A stretch of 7,264 nt of DNA, from assembly GCA_963974645.1 (NCBI GenBank), contig CAXBEA010000142.1, positions 1-7,264 on the forward strand, read 5' to 3'. Origin of the DNA: Motiliproteus sp963974645. Lineage in GTDB: Bacteria > Pseudomonadota > Gammaproteobacteria > Pseudomonadales > Balneatricaceae. Numbering within the stretch: position 1 is the first letter of the stretch; the number at the start of each line of letters is the position of its first letter. Shown piece after piece: positions 1 through 5,599 of this stretch. The translations under genes were made by a program, and so were the position numbers. Under the pieces are notes generated by a model. The model was not told the DNA's origin and ran no database searches. It was given only the letters and a program-made list of their open reading frames with translations.

Positions 1-2
1 GC

Positions 3-221
3 ATCGGAACAGCGCCAGTCACGGCGCTACGCGCCATGCCTGGCGCACCATCCAAAACGGTGCTGGAAGCCACCGAAGCAGCAGTCCAGCGCGGCGTGTT
101 CGGTGCCCCCACCTTCTTCGTCGGAAATGATCTCTTCTTCGGCCAGGATCGACTGGAGTGGGTTGAAAGTGCCCCTTTCCTAACCCGCCTATTTATAGGT
201 TCAAGAGGGAATGATGAATGA
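3..221 (+). CDS. 2-hydroxychromene-2-carboxylate isomerase-like protein, DsbA/kappa-GST fold (C-terminal part)
   Basis: The reading frame is open from base 3 with no start in the window, so this is the 3' end of a gene entering from the left. The visible 72 residues include the block RGVFGAPTFFVGNDLFFGQD followed by RLEWVE. That is the typical C-terminal signature of the DsbA-family 2-hydroxychromene-2-carboxylate isomerases (kappa-class glutathione transferase relatives): a cis-proline loop (GAPT), a beta strand, then the G(Q/N)DRL motif. Family members use glutathione in aromatic-compound breakdown, but many serve as general DsbA-like oxidoreductases, so the substrate is unknown. The ATG at 36 lies inside the domain and is not the true start. 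The tail after WVE (about 18 residues, ending GSRGNDE) is longer than I expect for the family. The active-site half is outside the window. Confidence 0.8.
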   Translation: MGTAPVTALRAMPGAPSKTVLEATEAAVQRGVFGAPTFFVGNDLFFGQDRLEWVESAPFLTRLFIGSRGNDE

Positions 222-315
222 TAGAATTCGCACAGGCCGTTTTAGGTGTCTATGTAGACTGCAATAGATCAAAAGCGAAGCGGAGTCCCATAAGCTACTC
301 TGTATGCCGGTTAAT

Positions 316-320
316 AAGGT
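316..320 (+). promoter_or_regulatory. ribosome binding site of the cupin gene
   Basis: AAGGT lies 6 bases before the ATG at 327 and supports that start over the ATG three codons later. Confidence 0.5.
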
Positions 321-326
321 ATCGAT

Positions 327-977
327 ATGATCAACATGGACTTCTCTCAGCGGGTCGTTATAAACACCCATAATGCTCCCTGGCAGGCTAGCCCAATGGC
401 GGGCGTTTGGCGCAAGCCGCTGGCACGAGAAGATGCTGAGCGGGGGCACGCCACCAGCATTGTACGCTACGATCCAGGCGCGCATTTCTCTGTTCACGAC
501 CACCCTCAAGGAGAAGAAATTCTGGTGTTATCCGGAATTTTTTCAGACGAGTCTGGCGATTACCCGGCCGGCAGCTATTTCCGTAATCCTGAAGGTTACC
601 GTCACGCGCCTTTCAGCGTAGAGGGCTGTGAGATTCTGGTAAAGCTACATCAGTTTTCAGACCAGGACCGCCAGCATGTTTGTATCGACACCCAGAATGC
701 TAACTGGTTACCAGGGCATGGCAAACTGCAGGTGTTGCCTCTTCATCAGCACCAGAGTGAACAGGTGGCGCTGGTTCGCTGGCCTGCGGGTACAAAGTTC
801 CAGCTGCATAGGCATCTCGGCGGCGAAGAAATATATGTTATCGAAGGTGAGCTTATTGATGAGCTCGGCCGCTATCCGGTGGGCAGCTGGATACGCAACC
901 CACACGGCAGTCAACACAATCCTTACGTCGAGCAAGACACGCTGATTTGGGTTAAAACGGGACATCTCTCGCTATAA
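327..977 (+). CDS. double-cupin protein, ChrR-like cupin domains
   Basis: The 216-residue protein consists of two repeats of one cupin domain. Repeat 1 (about residues 40-108) has HDHPQGEEILVLSGIFSDE with H57, H59, E63/E64 and a later H93. Repeat 2 (about 145-212) has HRHLGGEEIYVIEGELIDE with H161, H163, E167/E168 and H197. Both carry the (A/V)GSxxRNPxG turn typical of the cupin domain of ChrR, the zinc-binding anti-sigma factor of ECF sigma E. The N-terminal zinc-finger anti-sigma domain of ChrR is absent, so it is unlikely to be a classical anti-sigma factor. Family knowledge suggests a metal-binding sensor or small-molecule enzyme in the cytoplasm; the ligand cannot be read from sequence. 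No signal peptide is visible. The gene is convergent with the ferritin genes and has no obvious operon partner. Confidence 0.85.
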   Translation: MINMDFSQRVVINTHNAPWQASPMAGVWRKPLAREDAERGHATSIVRYDPGAHFSVHDHPQGEEILVLSGIFSDESGDYPAGSYFRNPEGYRHAPFSVEGCEILVKLHQFSDQDRQHVCIDTQNANWLPGHGKLQVLPLHQHQSEQVALVRWPAGTKFQLHRHLGGEEIYVIEGELIDELGRYPVGSWIRNPHGSQHNPYVEQDTLIWVKTGHLSL

Positions 978-1004
978 TATCGCCAACTTTTGGCTCTATA
1001 GCGA
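969..1004. terminator. nested inverted repeat between convergent genes, possible bidirectional terminator
   Basis: The outer arms TCGCTATA (969-976) and TATAGCGA (997-1004) are perfect. Nested inside are GCCAA (982-986) and TTGGC (990-994) around CTT. The structure covers the cupin stop codon and faces the end of the ferritin gene at 1035. There is no long T-run, so intrinsic termination is uncertain. Confidence 0.4.
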
Positions 1005-1034
1005 CAGGAGAGCAGTGACCATTTATGACAGCTG

Positions 1035-1505
1035 TTACGACATCTTCGACTGCAGGTAGTTTTGTAAACCTACTTTATCGATCAAGCCCAACTGCTGCTC
1101 TAGCCAGAAGGTATGATCTTCTTCGGTATCTTTCAGCAGCCCTTGCAAAATCTCTCGAGTCTGGAAATCCGCCTCCTGCTCACACAGGGCTATCGCTTCC
1201 TTGAGCGCCGCGCCGACTTCGTATTCAACAGCCAGGTCGTTCTTTAGCATGTCAGGCACTGCCTGACCGACCCGTAACAGTTCCCGTGTCACCAAATCGG
1301 GACGTCCCTCAAGAAACAGAATACGTTCGATTAGCTTAGAGGCGTGGCCCTTTTCGTCTTCGAATTCGTGGGCGATCCGTTCGTGCAGCTCAAACAATCC
1401 CCAGTCGCGGTACATCTCCGAGTGGATAAAATACTGATCCATCGCCGTCAGCTCATTGGCCAGCAAGCGATTCAGCATATCGATAACATTTTGTTTACCT
1501 TTCAT
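1035..1505 (-). CDS. ftnA: bacterioferritin/ferritin subunit with intact ferroxidase site, no heme methionine (FtnA/BfrA type)
   Basis: This 156-residue four-helix ferritin-like subunit would sit in the cytoplasmic 24-mer shell that oxidises Fe(II) and stores ferric mineral. In E. coli Bfr numbering the diiron ligands are all present: E18, E51, H54, E94, and the last Glu and His at E128 and H131 because of a one-residue insertion in DTEEDH. Y25 is also kept. Residue 52, the heme-ligand Met in true Bfr, is Lys. The motif DTEEDHTFWLEQQLGLI and the missing Met resemble Pseudomonas aeruginosa FtnA (formerly BfrA) and the BfrA subunit of Neisseria. It is the last gene of a probable operon, starting 10 bases after the stop of the upstream bfr gene. 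Its Shine-Dalgarno GAGGAAA overlaps that stop, so translation is probably coupled. The name bfrA is equally defensible. Confidence 0.93.
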   Translation of the reverse strand: MKGKQNVIDMLNRLLANELTAMDQYFIHSEMYRDWGLFELHERIAHEFEDEKGHASKLIERILFLEGRPDLVTRELLRVGQAVPDMLKNDLAVEYEVGAALKEAIALCEQEADFQTREILQGLLKDTEEDHTFWLEQQLGLIDKVGLQNYLQSKMS

Positions 1506-1510
1506 GGTCG

Positions 1511-1518
1511 TTTCCTCA
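1511..1518 (-). promoter_or_regulatory. ribosome binding site of ftnA overlapping the bfr stop codon
   Basis: On the minus strand TGAGGAAA combines the bfr stop codon TGA and a GAGGA Shine-Dalgarno, 5-6 bases before the ftnA ATG. This fits coupled translation of the two shell subunits. Confidence 0.6.
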
Positions 1519-1983
1519 GCTCATCTGGGCTTGCAGGTAGTTTTCGATGCCGGAATTCTGGATCAGGTATTGCTGGGTCTCGATCCAGTCAACATGTTCT
1601 TCTTCATACTCGAGGATTTCCTCTAGTAGATCTCGGCTAACGTAATCTTGCGCCAATTCACAATCGGCGATGGCACGGCGTAACGCGGTCAGTTGTTCCA
1701 ATTGGAACTCCAGGTCACACCCGAGCATTTCGACCGTATGTTCACCGATCCGCAACCGGTTTAGGTTCTGCAGGTTGGGCAGTCCTTCGAGAAACAGGAT
1801 CCGCTCGATCAACTCATCGGCCTGCTTCATATCCTTGATCGACTTTTTGTAGGCCTTTTCGTTGAGCTCAGCCAGCCCCCAGTTGCGGAACATTCGAGCA
1901 TGGAGAAAATACTGATTGATGGACGTCAGCTCGAGCGTGAGAATTTGGTTCAGGTGCTTAAGCACTCCGATTTCACCTTTCAT
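1516..1983 (-). CDS. bfr: bacterioferritin, heme-binding type with degenerate ferroxidase site
   Basis: This is a 155-residue bacterioferritin subunit. The start is taken at the ATG ending at 1983 (MKGEIGVL), because the GAGGA Shine-Dalgarno at 1990-1994 is 6 bases before it but would abut the ATG at 1989. The N-terminal MKG, NQYFLHARMFRNWGL, RILFLEGLPNLQ and DYVSRDLL are classical Bfr motifs. Met52, the axial ligand of the inter-subunit heme, is present in the stretch KDMKQAD. The diiron ligands are partly lost: E18, E127 and H130 remain, but E51 is Asp, H54 is Gln and E94 is Gln. Ferroxidase activity of this subunit is therefore doubtful, and it probably works in a mixed shell with the ftnA product encoded just downstream. 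The DUF2325 gene ends 37 bases upstream on the same strand. Confidence 0.95.
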   Translation of the reverse strand: MKGEIGVLKHLNQILTLELTSINQYFLHARMFRNWGLAELNEKAYKKSIKDMKQADELIERILFLEGLPNLQNLNRLRIGEHTVEMLGCDLEFQLEQLTALRRAIADCELAQDYVSRDLLEEILEYEEEHVDWIETQQYLIQNSGIENYLQAQMS

Positions 1984-2020
1984 AATCATTCCTCGCGATA
2001 AAGTAAGGGGCTAAATCAGT

Positions 2021-3289
2021 CTAGTCGCTGCCAAGGGCTACTGCCAATGGTCGAATCGAGGTTGTAATGATACCTCCCGCAACGACCGTATCATCGGATT
2101 GATTGGCCCTGCGTAGACCGTTGGAGAAAGCCGAGAGACTGGCGCTTCGTAGCGGTACGAATAGTTTTTGCTGTTGCTTGCAGAATTTTTTAACCCGCAA
2201 GCAGGCATCATGACTAATGCAGTCTACCGGGCAGAAAACCATATCCGCTCCCGCTAGGCTGCTGCATAGCTCGGCACGACTATCTTCCTGGCCACCATCG
2301 TGCAAGATTAATTGACCGTTGAGTGTTTCAACGTAGCTTTTCAGATGCGGATAGATTGTTGGCCGGCCCCCAACATAGGCCAGCTTTTTACCCTTTAGAT
2401 TGATCGCATCATTGTCGCCAAGCTCAGTCTCCGGTGAACAGCGAACCAGCAGCTGATTCAGGGCGCGTTCGAGAGTATCGCGTTCCTGTTGCGTTTCCTG
2501 AATCTGCTCGATTAACCCTCTGTGGCCGTGCTCGAGTTCGGAGAGCCGCTGTTCGCGCTGGGCCAGCTGCGAGACCAGCCAGGTTTGTTTACGGCTGAGT
2601 AGCTGGCATTGCTTCCTAGACTCCGATAGCTGCTGTTTGATAACCAGTTCAGATTCCGGTGCCGGTACCAGACGTTGCTGGATTGAAGCCAGAGCATTTT
2701 GTTGCGCCGACAGCAGCTGTTCATTTTTGCCGATCTTGAGCTCCGATTGCTGCCGTTGTTGCTCCAATTGTTGTTTCAGCTCGGCAAGCTGATGCTCCAG
2801 AGCGCTGCTGTATTTGAGATCGGCACGATTTGCGGCGCCCTGCAGGTGCGACAGCATATGCACGTCGCCCAGCGCTTGATCCACCAGCTGCTGGGCGCTG
2901 ATGCGGTGGCTTAATAGCGCCCAAAGCGGGCCCGATATCTCGCCGTGCTTGAGCGCATCAGTCCAGAAGCGCAGGCGCTCAGGGTGCGATTCCAGCTGGC
3001 CATAGACCTTAATCCAGCGCTTAAATTTACGCTCCAGCAGCTTATTAATCCGGTGCGCCACAGCGCCGTTGTGTTCAGCCTGGCCGACGATGGCAGTATG
3101 CAGCTGATAGTCTGAGTAGTTTGATGGCAGGGATAGCGAACAGTTACGTTGCACCCTGTGCAGCTCAGCCAGGGTCAGGCAGGTGCCGATGATGGGGCAA
3201 TGGTGGTGGCGCGGCAATTCCCATAACTTATACCGGCCTTTAATCTTGGCCGCTGTTTTATCGATTTCAGATTCGCATAGGTCGCACAT
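2021..3289 (-). CDS. DUF2325 domain protein with N-terminal Cys/His motif and coiled coil
   Basis: I favour the ATG ending at 3289 (422 residues, starting MCDLCESEID). The longer frame opens with TTG at 3343 or ATG at 3325, but the predicted promoter -10 (3343-3348) would place the TTG upstream of transcription, and only the 3289 start has a purine-rich stretch nearby (GGCGGGCG, weak). The N-terminus carries C2-x2-C5 and HHHC (28-31) followed by C37, a likely metal site. Residues about 160-275 are Gln/Glu/Leu-rich with heptad character (coiled coil). Residues about 302-393 match DUF2325: KKLAYVGGRPTIYPHLK, then HDGG, CPVDCISHDAC and a conserved VPLRSASLS. No transmembrane segment or signal peptide is seen. 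The function of the family is not established. Its place between bfd and bfr, under Fur-like sites, suggests a link to stored iron. Confidence 0.85.
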   Translation of the reverse strand: MCDLCESEIDKTAAKIKGRYKLWELPRHHHCPIIGTCLTLAELHRVQRNCSLSLPSNYSDYQLHTAIVGQAEHNGAVAHRINKLLERKFKRWIKVYGQLESHPERLRFWTDALKHGEISGPLWALLSHRISAQQLVDQALGDVHMLSHLQGAANRADLKYSSALEHQLAELKQQLEQQRQQSELKIGKNEQLLSAQQNALASIQQRLVPAPESELVIKQQLSESRKQCQLLSRKQTWLVSQLAQREQRLSELEHGHRGLIEQIQETQQERDTLERALNQLLVRCSPETELGDNDAINLKGKKLAYVGGRPTIYPHLKSYVETLNGQLILHDGGQEDSRAELCSSLAGADMVFCPVDCISHDACLRVKKFCKQQQKLFVPLRSASLSAFSNGLRRANQSDDTVVAGGIITTSIRPLAVALGSD

Positions 3290-3342
3290 ATATCGCCCGC
3301 CAGGAAACGCGTTGGTGAAGATCATGGTGATAACGAGAGTCA

Positions 3343-3372
3343 ATCATAATCAAGAACAATTATCATTTGCAA
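3343..3372 (-). promoter_or_regulatory. putative sigma70 promoter of the DUF2325-bfr-ftnA operon
   Basis: Reading leftward, TTGCAA (3372-3367) and TATGAT (3348-3343) are separated by 18 bases. The Fur-like box sits in the spacer. Confidence 0.45.
3352..3370 (-). promoter_or_regulatory. Fur-box-like site 1
   Basis: On the minus strand GCAAATGATAATTGTTCTT matches the 19-bp Fur consensus GATAATGATAATCATTATC at 13 positions, including an uninterrupted AATGATAAT. It covers the -35 and spacer of the leftward promoter, a repression position. Confidence 0.5.
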
Positions 3373-3373
3373 T

Positions 3374-3392
3374 AGTATTGATAACCGTTCTC
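3374..3392 (+). promoter_or_regulatory. Fur-box-like site 2, bfd side
   Basis: AGTATTGATAACCGTTCTC matches the 19-bp Fur consensus at 13 positions. It overlaps a possible bfd promoter: TTGATA (3378-3383), 17 bases, TACCAT (3401-3406). Fur repression of bfd under iron-replete conditions is the pattern known in pseudomonads. Confidence 0.5.
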
Positions 3393-3440
3393 GTTTGCAT
3401 TACCATGTCGACATCAGCATCTAGCCGCAAGGTATCCCTT

Positions 3441-3635
3441 ATGTATGTTTGCGTTTGCAAGGCCGTAACCGACTCCCAAGTACAGAGTAGCGTGGCAGCT
3501 GGAGTGGATTCTGTGCGTACAATAAGCCGTTGTACCGGCTTAGGCTCTGAGTGTGGCAAGTGCGTGAGTTTCGCCCATCAGCGCGTAAAGCATCATAAGA
3601 GTGCCCAGCTGGGGCTAGCCACGCAGGTTGCTTGA
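3441..3635 (+). CDS. bfd: bacterioferritin-associated ferredoxin
   Basis: This 64-residue [2Fe-2S] protein begins MYVCVCKAVTD. The four cluster ligands C4, C6, C38 and C41 fall exactly at the positions of Pseudomonas aeruginosa Bfd, the last two in GLGSECGKC. Bfd docks on bacterioferritin at the heme and passes electrons through it to reduce the ferric core and release Fe(II). The ATG at 3441 is chosen because the cluster motif starts three codons later and AAGG (3429-3432) lies 8 bases upstream; the frame stays open further upstream but that part is non-coding promoter DNA. The gene diverges from the DUF2325-bfr-ftnA genes and shares a region with two Fur-like boxes. There is also an extra Cys at 31. 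The C-terminal tail is somewhat short compared with the 73 residues of the P. aeruginosa protein. Confidence 0.95.
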   Translation: MYVCVCKAVTDSQVQSSVAAGVDSVRTISRCTGLGSECGKCVSFAHQRVKHHKSAQLGLATQVA

Positions 3636-3928
3636 CTGACGGGTTAGCACGAAGGAATCACTTCTACCACCGCCCGCTAGCTTTAGTCTGCAATGCCATT
3701 ATTTGTGATTCGGCATATCTCAGCGTGTCTGCTGAGATCCAGCTCTTAGTAAGCGCTACCTGAGATCTCGGTTACGTAGATACAAGTGCCCGTGAAAACG
3801 TTCCGTGAGACTGCTGATCGCTGCATCAACTCTATGGCCGCTTGCTGCGACAAAAGAGACATCGAGCCGGCCATAAATACTCCCGCATGCCTCTTTAAAA
3901 CTTATTTTTCACCCCGAGATATGGAGGT
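3636..3928. other. intergenic region with two inverted repeats
   Basis: I see no gene here. Two perfect 8-bp inverted repeats are present: ATCTCAGC (3717-3724)/GCTGAGAT (3731-3738) with a 6-base loop, and TATGGCCG (3833-3840)/CGGCCATA (3868-3875) with a 27-base spacer. The first could end bfd transcripts but has no T-run. The second lies in the presumed leader of the rhomboid gene. Confidence 0.4.
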
Positions 3929-4606
3929 ATGAACAACAATTCCTCTCTCAGATTCAGCATTATGGTGACCTCCATTTTTGTATTCCTGATCTGGTGGATC
4001 AAGCTGAGTGAGTTAATTTTCGGTTGGAACCTGTATCAACTGGGCGTATACCCACACTCTCTTAGCGGGTTAATCGGTATTGTTACTGGGCCGCTCATCC
4101 ATAGTTCTTGGCCACACCTGATTAGTAACACTCTACCCATATTGCTATTGGGCAGCATCCTCAGCTACGGCTACCCCAGGTCGCGTTGGTGGACCCTAGC
4201 AATTATCTGGCTGTTGTCGGGCGTTGGGGTGTGGCTGTTTGGTCGCGAAAGTTACCACTTCGGTGCAAGCGGCTTAGCTCACGGGATGTTTTTTTACCTA
4301 CTGATTGGCGGTATCCTGCGGCGCGATAAACGCTCTATCGCCCTGTTGATGATAGCCTTCTTTATGTATGGCGGGATGTTATTGACGATACTCCCCCGCG
4401 AGCCTGGAGTTTCCTACGAATACCATTTGTTCGGAGCCCTCGGTGGCGTGCTCTGCGCTATAGTATTTCGAAATTGGGACCCAAAGCCGCCCAGTAAAAT
4501 TTACTCTTGGGAGCGGCAACCCGATGATGAGGAAGACCCAATCATCGGTGACCAATGGAAGGTCGAGCAAGATAGAGAAACTAAAGATCCAGGTTATTAC
4601 GACTAG
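3929..4606 (+). CDS. rhomboid family intramembrane serine protease
   Basis: This 225-residue multi-pass inner-membrane protein has the rhomboid catalytic dyad. The serine is S114 in HFGASGLAHG, and the histidine is H166 in YHLFGALGG. The conserved H63 and N67 of the L1/TM2 region are in HSSWPHLISN. Hydrophobic segments lie at about residues 10-32, 44-57, 64-80, 87-104, 112-130, 136-154 and 163-180. Rhomboids cleave transmembrane substrates inside the bilayer; the substrate here is unknown. After the last helix comes a charged, acidic soluble tail (about 182-225) rich in D, E and K, an add-on to the minimal rhomboid core. GGAGG (3923-3927) is only one base from the ATG, an unusually tight spacing, but the frame has a stop at 3896-3898 and the next Met (residue 12) lies within the first helix. 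The gene stands alone. Confidence 0.93.
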   Translation: MNNNSSLRFSIMVTSIFVFLIWWIKLSELIFGWNLYQLGVYPHSLSGLIGIVTGPLIHSSWPHLISNTLPILLLGSILSYGYPRSRWWTLAIIWLLSGVGVWLFGRESYHFGASGLAHGMFFYLLIGGILRRDKRSIALLMIAFFMYGGMLLTILPREPGVSYEYHLFGALGGVLCAIVFRNWDPKPPSKIYSWERQPDDEEDPIIGDQWKVEQDRETKDPGYYD

Positions 4607-4846
4607 TCGTCGCCTTTAGTCGCCATTCGCAGCTAAGCAACGCACCGGCATACGCGTACACGTCGGGGAGTTACGGCATAGGGGACAGCTGGTATTGAGC
4701 CTGGCTCAGCGGCTGTTGCGACGGAGCCGTCATCCAGACCGAGAGTGAGCCGCCCACAGCAAGAGGTAGTATCCTGCCCTAAGAAGACGCTCAGGGCATT
4801 TGTTACCCACTGTACGATCTGCTACATTCGCTCCACTAATTGAGTC

Positions 4847-4931
4847 GGGACAAGGATTATGTCGAGGTCGAAAAAGGGAGCAATAGACCGCAGCCTCAAA
4901 GCCCTTGACTCCCTTTTCCTCTCCCCGTCCC
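4847..4931. repeat. foldback (imperfect inverted repeat), possible relic of a small mobile or palindromic element
   Basis: The arms share GGGAC, GGA and AAAAGGGAG in the same order, with the left arm about 10 bases longer. The inner 9-bp arms (4872-4880 and 4909-4917) are perfect with a 28-base loop. Confidence 0.35.
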
Positions 4932-5026
4932 AGACTATCGTGAATATTTCACGTTTTGTCAGGCACCTCGTAAAGTCGCTTTTCTACCCTCTGTCTGGCG
5001 TCAACTATCTTGGCCGGTCACCCTAA
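4859..5026 (+). CDS. possible small ORF, 55 residues, unknown
   Basis: ATG at 4859 opens a 55-residue frame beginning MSRSKKGAIDRSLKALDSLF and ending YLGRSP. It is basic with a hydrophobic, possibly amphipathic middle (ISRFVRHLVKSLFYPL). AAGGA (4852-4856) precedes the ATG by only two bases, a poor spacing, and the frame runs through the foldback repeat. I do not recognise a family. It could equally be a chance frame, and I include it only because nothing else occupies this stretch. Confidence 0.15.
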   Translation: MSRSKKGAIDRSLKALDSLFLSPSQTIVNISRFVRHLVKSLFYPLSGVNYLGRSP

Positions 5027-5079
5027 TTGTCGCCGAACAACCCTCTATATATCAGCGGGTTACAGGTGATCAAAAATTG

Positions 5080-5109
5080 TCGACAAATTAAAAAGGCTTT
5101 CACGATAAT
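5080..5109 (+). promoter_or_regulatory. putative sigma70 promoter of the small membrane protein gene
   Basis: TCGACA (5080-5085, five of six matches to TTGACA) and GATAAT (5104-5109, five of six matches to TATAAT) are 18 bases apart. Transcription would begin near 5116. The -10 region also resembles a Fur box (5098-5116, 12 of 19 matches), which is weak in such AT-rich DNA. Confidence 0.55.
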
Positions 5110-5114
5110 AATTG

Positions 5115-5137
5115 TTATGAGGAACCGTTCCTCATAA
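5115..5137. promoter_or_regulatory. perfect 23-bp palindrome, candidate operator
   Basis: TTATGAGGAAC (5115-5125), a central C, then GTTCCTCATAA (5127-5137): 11-bp arms with no mismatch. It starts at the predicted transcription start and ends 36 bases before the ATG at 5174. An odd-length perfect dyad here suggests a dimeric repressor site; as RNA it could form an 8-bp stem with a 7-base loop. Confidence 0.6.
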
Positions 5138-5173
5138 ACGAGATGTTATGCCTTACGAGCTCATGGATAGAAA

Positions 5174-5599
5174 ATGACGGATCTTGAAATCATTAAATAT
5201 ATAGCGGCACCTTCTTCAGCTGCTCTAGTGGTTGTGATGGGTTGGGCAGTAGCTCATTACTTGGCACAGAGAAGGGATAGAAAAACGAAGGCGCGAGAGC
5301 TCAGCACAGAGTATCTTATTTCAGCCTATCGCTCCCTTTTTAGAGTAGGCGTAGAAAGATTCATTGCAAAAAACGCAGTAGAGTGTGAAAACGCAATTGC
5401 TGATATACAGTTGTTTGGTTCATTGAAACAAATTGAACTGGCTGAAAAATATACGAAAGAAATATCGAATGAAGGCTCTGCCGACCTTACTGAAATAATC
5501 AAAGAGTTACGCCAGAGCTTGCGATCCGAACTAAAGTTAAGCAAGGCTAACGATGAAATTCATTTTTTAAAGATCGATGTGGTTGATAAACAGGCATAA
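5174..5599 (+). CDS. small single-pass membrane protein of unknown function
   Basis: This is a 141-residue protein. Residues about 9-31 (IAAPSSAALVVVMGWAVAHY) form one transmembrane helix, followed by a basic stop-transfer stretch RRDRKTKAREL that predicts N-out, C-in topology. The remaining ~100 residues are helical and charged. They contain YLISAYRSLFR and a block AIADIQLFGSLKQIELAEK, then a segment ELRQSLRSELKL. From memory, similar one-helix proteins with an AIxDIQLFG block are scattered widely in bacteria, often in accessory regions, but I know of no assigned function. An in-frame stop at 5168-5170 fixes the ATG at 5174; the Shine-Dalgarno (GGAT, 5165-5168) is weak. GC is about 41%, against about 50-55% for neighbouring genes, suggesting acquisition. 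It has its own promoter and a palindromic candidate operator. Confidence 0.8.
   Translation: MTDLEIIKYIAAPSSAALVVVMGWAVAHYLAQRRDRKTKARELSTEYLISAYRSLFRVGVERFIAKNAVECENAIADIQLFGSLKQIELAEKYTKEISNEGSADLTEIIKELRQSLRSELKLSKANDEIHFLKIDVVDKQA

Larger units (their letters stand above)
4607..5173. other. 567-base intergenic stretch rich in inverted repeats
   Basis: No convincing gene is visible. Structures seen: TGAGCC (4696-4701)/GGCTCA (4703-4708), flanked by ACAGC (4685-4689)/GCTGT (4712-4716); TGCCCT (4775-4780)/AGGGCA (4793-4798), followed by TTTGTT, a weak terminator candidate for the rhomboid gene; and GGGAC (4847-4851)/GTCCC (4927-4931), enclosing AAAAGGGAG (4872-4880)/CTCCCTTTT (4909-4917). 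The right end holds the promoter and palindrome of the next gene. Confidence 0.5.

Noticed and set aside
201..509. 102-residue minus-strand frame over the isomerase/cupin junction
   Set aside because: It overlaps the well-supported cupin gene in antisense and shows no family motif.
2699..2914. Plus- and minus-strand frames inside the DUF2325 gene coiled-coil region
   Set aside because: They are low-complexity Leu/Gln or Arg/Ala-rich translations of the repetitive coiled-coil DNA.
3183..3440. Upstream in-frame extension of bfd to a 150-residue protein
   Set aside because: It runs antisense through the DUF2325 gene start and the promoter region; Bfd homologues begin at the MYVCVC methionine.
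5100..5160. Integron attC site (GTTATGC near 5144, palindrome nearby)
   Set aside because: No matching GCATAAC partner or imperfect long stem of the attC type could be found, and no integrase is in the window.
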